Source: Bacteriovoracaceae bacterium UBA2428 (lineage in GTDB: Bacteria; Bdellovibrionota; UBA2428). Taken from it: a DNA stretch of 11,238 nucleotides. Positions 7,754 through 11,238 of the stretch are shown here, piece after piece. Where the stretch lies: NCBI GenBank assembly GCA_002343545.1, contig DDRA01000080.1, forward strand, positions 7,405 through 18,642. The letters are read 5' to 3'. The notes under the pieces are model-generated. The model was not told where the DNA came from. It searched no databases and saw only the letters and a list, made by a program, of their open reading frames with translations. The stretch's first letter is position 1, and each line of letters begins with the position of its first letter. The position numbers and the translations under genes are program-made.

Positions 7754-8209
7754 ATGGTCGAGATCAAGTTTCAACGTTTGCACGCCAAGGCCGCCCTGCC
7801 GAGCTACGCGACCGCGGGCGCCGCGTGCTTCGATTTCCAGGCCGCCTTCGACGGCGAGCCCATCACGGTGGAACCCGGGCGCGTCGTCGCGATCCCCACG
7901 GGCCTGGCCTGCGAAATCCCGCCGGGTTACGAGCTTCAGGTTCGCGCGCGGAGCGGGCTCGCGTTCAAGCACGGGTTCTCGCTCGTGAACGGCATCGGCA
8001 CGATCGACGCGGACTACCGCGGCGAGATCCGAGTGCTCGTGACGGTGCACGCGATGGAAGCCTTCACGGTGCGTTCGGGCGACCGCATCGCGCAGGGGAT
8101 CATCAGCCCGGCCCCGCAAGCGCGCCTCGTCGAGGCCGCGACGCTTTCCGAAACCGCGCGCGGGACGGGCGGATTCGGCTCGACCGGGCTGGCCGGAAAA
8201 TCCACTTAA
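7754..8209 (+). CDS. dut: dUTP diphosphatase (dUTPase)
   Basis: dUTPase hydrolyses dUTP to dUMP and diphosphate, keeping uracil out of DNA and supplying dTMP synthesis. The 151-residue product matches trimeric bacterial dUTPases. All five motifs are present: AGAACFDFQA (21-30, with Cys where Gly is common), RARSGLA (64-70), GTIDADYRG (82-90, with presumed catalytic Asp85), RIAQGII (111-117), and the glycine-rich C-terminal arm RGTGGFGSTG (136-145) that closes over the active site. The ATG follows AGGAGAG at 7743-7749, which overlaps the stop codon of the peptidase gene, so the two are likely co-translated. Confidence 0.97.
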   Translation: MVEIKFQRLHAKAALPSYATAGAACFDFQAAFDGEPITVEPGRVVAIPTGLACEIPPGYELQVRARSGLAFKHGFSLVNGIGTIDADYRGEIRVLVTVHAMEAFTVRSGDRIAQGIISPAPQARLVEAATLSETARGTGGFGSTGLAGKST

Positions 8210-8212
8210 GAC

Positions 8213-8230
8213 GAACGCCCAGGCGTTTTT
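8213..8230 (+). terminator. Short terminator- or attenuator-like hairpin after dut
   Basis: AACGC (8214-8218) pairs with GCGTT (8223-8227) around a CCAG loop, and a run of five T's spans 8226-8230. The stem is only five to six pairs, so termination is probably partial. It sits in the 41-base gap between dut and the dehydrogenase gene and may reduce read-through between nucleotide and acyl-CoA genes. Confidence 0.45.
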
Positions 8231-8238
8231 GCAATCAC

Positions 8239-8244
8239 GGAGGA
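8239..8244 (+). promoter_or_regulatory. Ribosome-binding site of the 3-hydroxyacyl-CoA dehydrogenase gene
   Basis: GGAGGA is a near-perfect Shine-Dalgarno sequence six bases before the ATG at 8251. It fixes this start in preference to upstream in-frame codons, which would read through dut in another frame. Confidence 0.8.
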
Positions 8245-8250
8245 AACGAG

Positions 8251-9113
8251 ATGGAAAAGATTTTGGTCGTCGGAGCCGGGCAAATGGGCGCCGGCATCGC
8301 GCAAGTTTCGGCCCAGGCGGGTTTTAGCGTCGGCCTCTTCGACGCCTTTCCGGGCGCGGCCGAGCGGGCGATGGAAGGCATGAAGAAGAGCCTCGCGAAA
8401 CTCGCCGAGAAGGGCCAGATCCAGGAGAAACCCGAAGCCGTGATCGCGCGCGTGCGCGTCTTCACGAAGATGGACGAGGTCGCCTCGCTCGATCCCGACC
8501 TCATGATCGAAGCCATCACGGAGAACGTCGAGATCAAGCTCAAGCTCTACGCCGACCTCGATCGGGTCCTTCCGGCCAAGACGATCCTCGCTTCGAACAC
8601 TTCGTCGATCCCGATCACGCAGATCGGCGCCGCCACGAAGCGCCCCGACAAAGTCGTGGGCATGCACTTCATGAATCCCGTTCCGATCATGAAGCTCGTC
8701 GAGGTCATCCCGGGCCTCGCCACGGATCCCGGGGTTCTCGCGACCGTGCTCAAAACGGCCGAACGCATGGGCAAGACGACGATCGTCGCGAAGGACCGTC
8801 CGGCCTTCGTCGTGAATCGCATCCTCATGCCGCTCATCAACGAAGCCTTCTTCGCGCTGGGCGAGGGACTCGCCTCGGCCGAAGACATCGACACGGGCGT
8901 CCGCCTCGGCCTCAATCATCCCATGGGGCCGCTCACGCTCGCCGACTTCGTGGGGCTCGACACCTGCCTCGCGATCCTTGAGGTGCTGCATAAGCAGCTC
9001 GGCGAGGACAAGTACCGTCCGGCGCCCGTGCTGCGCCAATACGTGCAGGCCGGTTGGTACGGCAAGAAAGCCGGCCGCGGCGTCTACGTCTGGGAAGCGG
9101 GCGGGCAGAAGAA

Positions 9114-9117
<4 letters not shown>
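8251..9117 (+). CDS. hbd: 3-hydroxybutyryl-CoA dehydrogenase (3-hydroxyacyl-CoA dehydrogenase family)
   Basis: This enzyme interconverts L-3-hydroxyacyl-CoA and 3-oxoacyl-CoA with NAD(H). The 288-residue stand-alone form matches short-chain 3-hydroxybutyryl-CoA dehydrogenases rather than the large FadB fusion. The N-terminus has the Rossmann motif VGAGQMGAGIA (7-17), with Asp31 at the end of the second strand, pointing to NAD preference. Family catalytic and CoA-site segments follow: ASNTSS (114-119), GMHFMNPVP with His139, Glu151, and VVNRILMPLINE with Asn189. The C-terminal helical domain contains GLNHPMGPLTLAD and ends in the typical GWYGKKAGRGVYVW. The start has a strong ribosome-binding site. 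The enoyl-CoA hydratase gene overlaps its stop by four bases, so the two act in adjacent steps. Chain-length preference is inferred. Confidence 0.94.
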
Positions 9118-9929
<812 letters not shown>

Positions 9930-9937
9930 CGCGCCGA

Positions 9938-9959
9938 GAAGGGCCTAGAGAAGGCCTTC
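9938..9959. terminator. Possible bidirectional stem-loop between convergent genes
   Basis: GAAGGGCCT (9938-9946) pairs with AGGCCTTC (9952-9959) with one bulged G and an AGAGA loop. It spans the 15-base gap between the convergent hydratase and GST genes and overlaps the GST stop codon. No T-run follows on either strand, so a terminator role is only suggested by location. Confidence 0.3.
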
Positions 9960-10571
9960 GGCTTTGAGGGCGTTCTGGGTCGAGGCGCGGCCGCGCGTTT
10001 TCTCGAGCGCCCGGCCGAGGTGGCGGAACTCGCCCAGGTCGACCTGCAGGGGCTTGGCCCAGTTCAAGACGGTAAAGAGGTAGATGTCCGCCACGGAGAA
10101 ACCGCTCGGCAGGAGGGTCTCGCGCGTCGCGAGCTGGGAGTCGATCCACGCGAGACGTCCGAAGAGCGTCTTGAGAATCGTCTCGCGGTAGGTCGCGCGG
10201 CTTTCCGCGTTCGGCACGAAACGCTCCGCCGAAAAGAGCAGGCCGAGGGACTTGTGGATATCCGTCGCGACGTAGTTCAGCCACTCCTGCGCGCGGTAGC
10301 GATCCCAGCCCGACTCGATCGCGGGGAGAAGCTTGGCTTCGGGCTTTCGGTCGGCGAGGTACTGCAGGATGACGGCGACTTCGGTGAGCAACTGGCCGTC
10401 GTCGGTGCGGAGGGCGGGTACGCTGCCCTTGGGATTGATCTTCACGTAGTCGCCTTCTTCGGACTCCTTCGTGCGCCCGTTCACCTTGACGAGCGAGTGG
10501 GGCAGTCCGAGCTCCTGGAGGGCGATGTGGGGAGCGAGCGAGCAGGCGCCGGGGACGTAGTAAAGCTTCAT
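9945..10571 (-). CDS. gst: Beta-class glutathione S-transferase
   Basis: This GST conjugates or reduces electrophiles and peroxides with glutathione, most likely in the cytoplasm. The 208-residue protein starts MKLYYVPGACSLAPHIAL, which places Cys10 at the signature catalytic position of bacterial beta-class enzymes. His106 (TDIHK) matches their conserved active-site histidine. The thioredoxin-like domain (about 1-80) contains the cis-proline in SVPAL (Pro52) and Glu64 of the glutathione site. The next residue is Val65, where Ser or Gly is usual. The helical domain has the N-capping FSVADIYLFTVLNWAK at 158-173. ATG at 10571 has AAGGAG five bases upstream, so in-frame extension up to 10712 is rejected. 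It is transcribed towards the hydratase gene. Part of its ribosome-binding site lies in a long inverted repeat, hinting at translational control. Confidence 0.95.
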   Translation of the reverse strand: MKLYYVPGACSLAPHIALQELGLPHSLVKVNGRTKESEEGDYVKINPKGSVPALRTDDGQLLTEVAVILQYLADRKPEAKLLPAIESGWDRYRAQEWLNYVATDIHKSLGLLFSAERFVPNAESRATYRETILKTLFGRLAWIDSQLATRETLLPSGFSVADIYLFTVLNWAKPLQVDLGEFRHLGRALEKTRGRASTQNALKAEGLL

Positions 10572-10578
10572 GTCATCT

Positions 10579-10622
10579 CCTTGGGGGGCGGCGTGCAACG
10601 TGCGACGCGCGCCTCCCCAAGG
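10579..10622 (-). promoter_or_regulatory. Long stem-loop covering part of the GST ribosome-binding site
   Basis: CCTTGGGG (10579-10586) pairs with CCCCAAGG (10615-10622). The stem continues through GGCG/CGCC and GCGT/ACGC past single-base bulges to a 10-base loop at 10595-10604, about 16 pairs in total. On the GST message the 3' arm contains AAGG of the AAGGAG Shine-Dalgarno sequence (10582-10577). Folding would partly hide it. No T-run follows in the GST direction, so a leader structure is more likely than a terminator. The function is inferred. Confidence 0.55.
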
Positions 10623-10635
10623 CTTTAGTGGAGAA

Positions 10636-10673
10636 GCCCGGCGCGGGCCAAAGCTCTTCGCGGCAAGCTTTGG
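10636..10673. repeat. Two abutting inverted repeats between GST and the upstream gene
   Basis: GCCCG/CGGGC (10636-10640 with 10644-10648) forms a small hairpin with a GCG loop. It abuts CCAAAGCT/AGCTTTGG (10648-10655 with 10666-10673), a perfect 8-bp inverted repeat with a 10-base loop. An alternative GGCTT/AAGCC pairing (10621-10625 with 10634-10638) competes with the first. No T-run follows on the minus strand. The second repeat lies nine bases past the stop codon of the upstream minus-strand gene and may be its 3' end. Confidence 0.4.
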
Positions 10674-10681
10674 GACGGCGC

Positions 10682-11238
10682 TCAGCGATCCGTCAGGACG
10701 AGCCAGTTCCACGTCTCGAAACTCTGCAAGTCATCGATACGCTTGAATTCGCGCAGGCGCTTCCAGAGGGGCAAGACGTCTTCGCTCTCCGCCACGGCTT
10801 CCGGCGCTAAGGACAACTTGCCGTCCTGGATTCGGACCTCGGTGGCCCCGATGGCGCGCCGGAGCGGACCCGACGGGAAGGGGGCTTCGGCCCATATCGA
10901 CGTGGGTGAACTGAGGAGTTTTTGAACGCGGACATACGCCTTGTCGCGACCTTTGAAGCCGATCGCGGCCTCGAGCCCCTCTCCGTCGTCGACGAAGCGC
11001 ACGCGCTCGACGTCGTGGGGAAGGCTGAGCGCGAGGGAGGAGGTAAAACTCTTCGCGAAGTCCGTTCGCTGGAAATGGCAGACCCTTCGCTTGCAGATCG
11101 CGCGTTGAAGGAACTTGTCCGAGCGGAAGGAATCCGTGGCGACGACATCACGAAGCAGGCCGTCCTTGATCCGATTTTCTTCGGAAAGGAGGCTGGGCGG
11201 AGCGTCGCGCGCCTCGATCTTCGCGATGAGCGCGAGGA
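10682..11238 (-). CDS. Hypothetical protein, C-terminal 184 residues (5' end outside window)
   Basis: The minus-strand frame is open from the window edge to a TGA at 10684-10682, with no start codon before the GTG at 11002. The gene therefore almost certainly begins beyond the window, and the 106-residue version starting at 11002 would be an artefact. No family is recognised. The visible part has a hydrophobic start (LALIAKI), a Cys pair five residues apart (ICKRRVCHF, residues 48 and 53), a mixed region with KSFTSSLALSLPHDVERVRFV, and an acidic/aromatic C-terminus (FETWNWLVLTDR). The composition resembles an exported or periplasmic globular protein, but this is only an impression. It lies 110 bases upstream of gst on the same strand, and the inverted repeats between them suggest separate control. 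Confidence 0.7.
   Translation of the reverse strand, partial: LALIAKIEARDAPPSLLSEENRIKDGLLRDVVATDSFRSDKFLQRAICKRRVCHFQRTDFAKSFTSSLALSLPHDVERVRFVDDGEGLEAAIGFKGRDKAYVRVQKLLSSPTSIWAEAPFPSGPLRRAIGATEVRIQDGKLSLAPEAVAESEDVLPLWKRLREFKRIDDLQSFETWNWLVLTDR

Noticed and set aside
5237..8119. 960-codon open frame on the minus strand across the nuclease, peptidase and dut genes
   Set aside because: It is antisense to three genes with clear family motifs. Its translation is Arg/Asp/Glu/His/Leu-rich with no recognisable domain, as expected from reverse reading of GC-rich codons.
7657..8250. N-terminal extension of the dehydrogenase through dut
   Set aside because: It would read an Arg/Gly-rich off-frame translation of dut; the strong ribosome-binding site at 8239 and the Rossmann motif fix the start at 8251.
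8206..9039. 277-codon minus-strand frame over hbd
   Set aside because: It is antisense to an intact dehydrogenase with full motifs; its composition is that of a shadow frame.
10020..10628. 202-codon plus-strand frame over the GST gene
   Set aside because: The minus strand has the complete beta-class GST with a ribosome-binding site; the plus-strand product resembles nothing.
10572..10681. Sigma-70-type promoter for gst (TTGGCC and TAAAGC on the minus strand)
   Set aside because: Both boxes are far from consensus in GC-rich DNA; not distinguishable from chance.

Overview
No new biological system is evident. The window is about 11 kb of GC-rich chromosomal DNA with tightly packed, mostly co-directional housekeeping genes. 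It looks like a Gram-negative bacterium of the Proteobacteria/Bdellovibrionota type. This is inferred from the infB-truB-rpsO-pnp order followed by an M16 peptidase and dut, the beta-class glutathione transferase, and an exported nuclease with a Sec signal peptide. The exact taxon cannot be read from the sequence. There are no insertion sequences, CRISPR arrays, tRNA or rRNA genes, or phage genes.

Region 1 (1-5242, + strand) is the classic translation and RNA-turnover cluster. It holds the 3' part of infB (initiation factor IF-2), truB (tRNA pseudouridine-55 synthase), rpsO (ribosomal protein S15) and pnp (polynucleotide phosphorylase), and it ends at a strong intrinsic terminator at 5197-5242. 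rbfA, which normally lies between infB and truB, is absent: only 18 bases separate the two genes. The visible IF-2 GTPase domain carries a lysine-rich insertion of about 40 residues just before the DTPGH motif. An AT-rich gap before rpsO may hold a promoter. A large nested stem-loop sits between rpsO and pnp, where PNPase autoregulation acts in other bacteria.

Region 2 (5288-9929, + strand) is a second compact gene run. It encodes an exported endonuclease/exonuclease/phosphatase-fold protein, an M16 zinc peptidase, dUTPase (dut), a 3-hydroxybutyryl-CoA dehydrogenase and an enoyl-CoA hydratase. The first three genes are separated by 9-12 bases. A short terminator-like hairpin lies between dut and the dehydrogenase gene. 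The last two genes overlap at a GTGA junction and encode consecutive steps of fatty acyl-CoA or C4-CoA metabolism.

Region 3 (9945-11238, - strand) faces region 2. It encodes a beta-class glutathione S-transferase and, upstream of it, the C-terminal 184 residues of an unrecognised protein that runs off the window. The 110-base gap between them is packed with inverted repeats, one of which covers part of the GST ribosome-binding site.

Long antisense reading frames, up to 960 codons, shadow the real genes and are judged artefacts of GC-rich codon usage.
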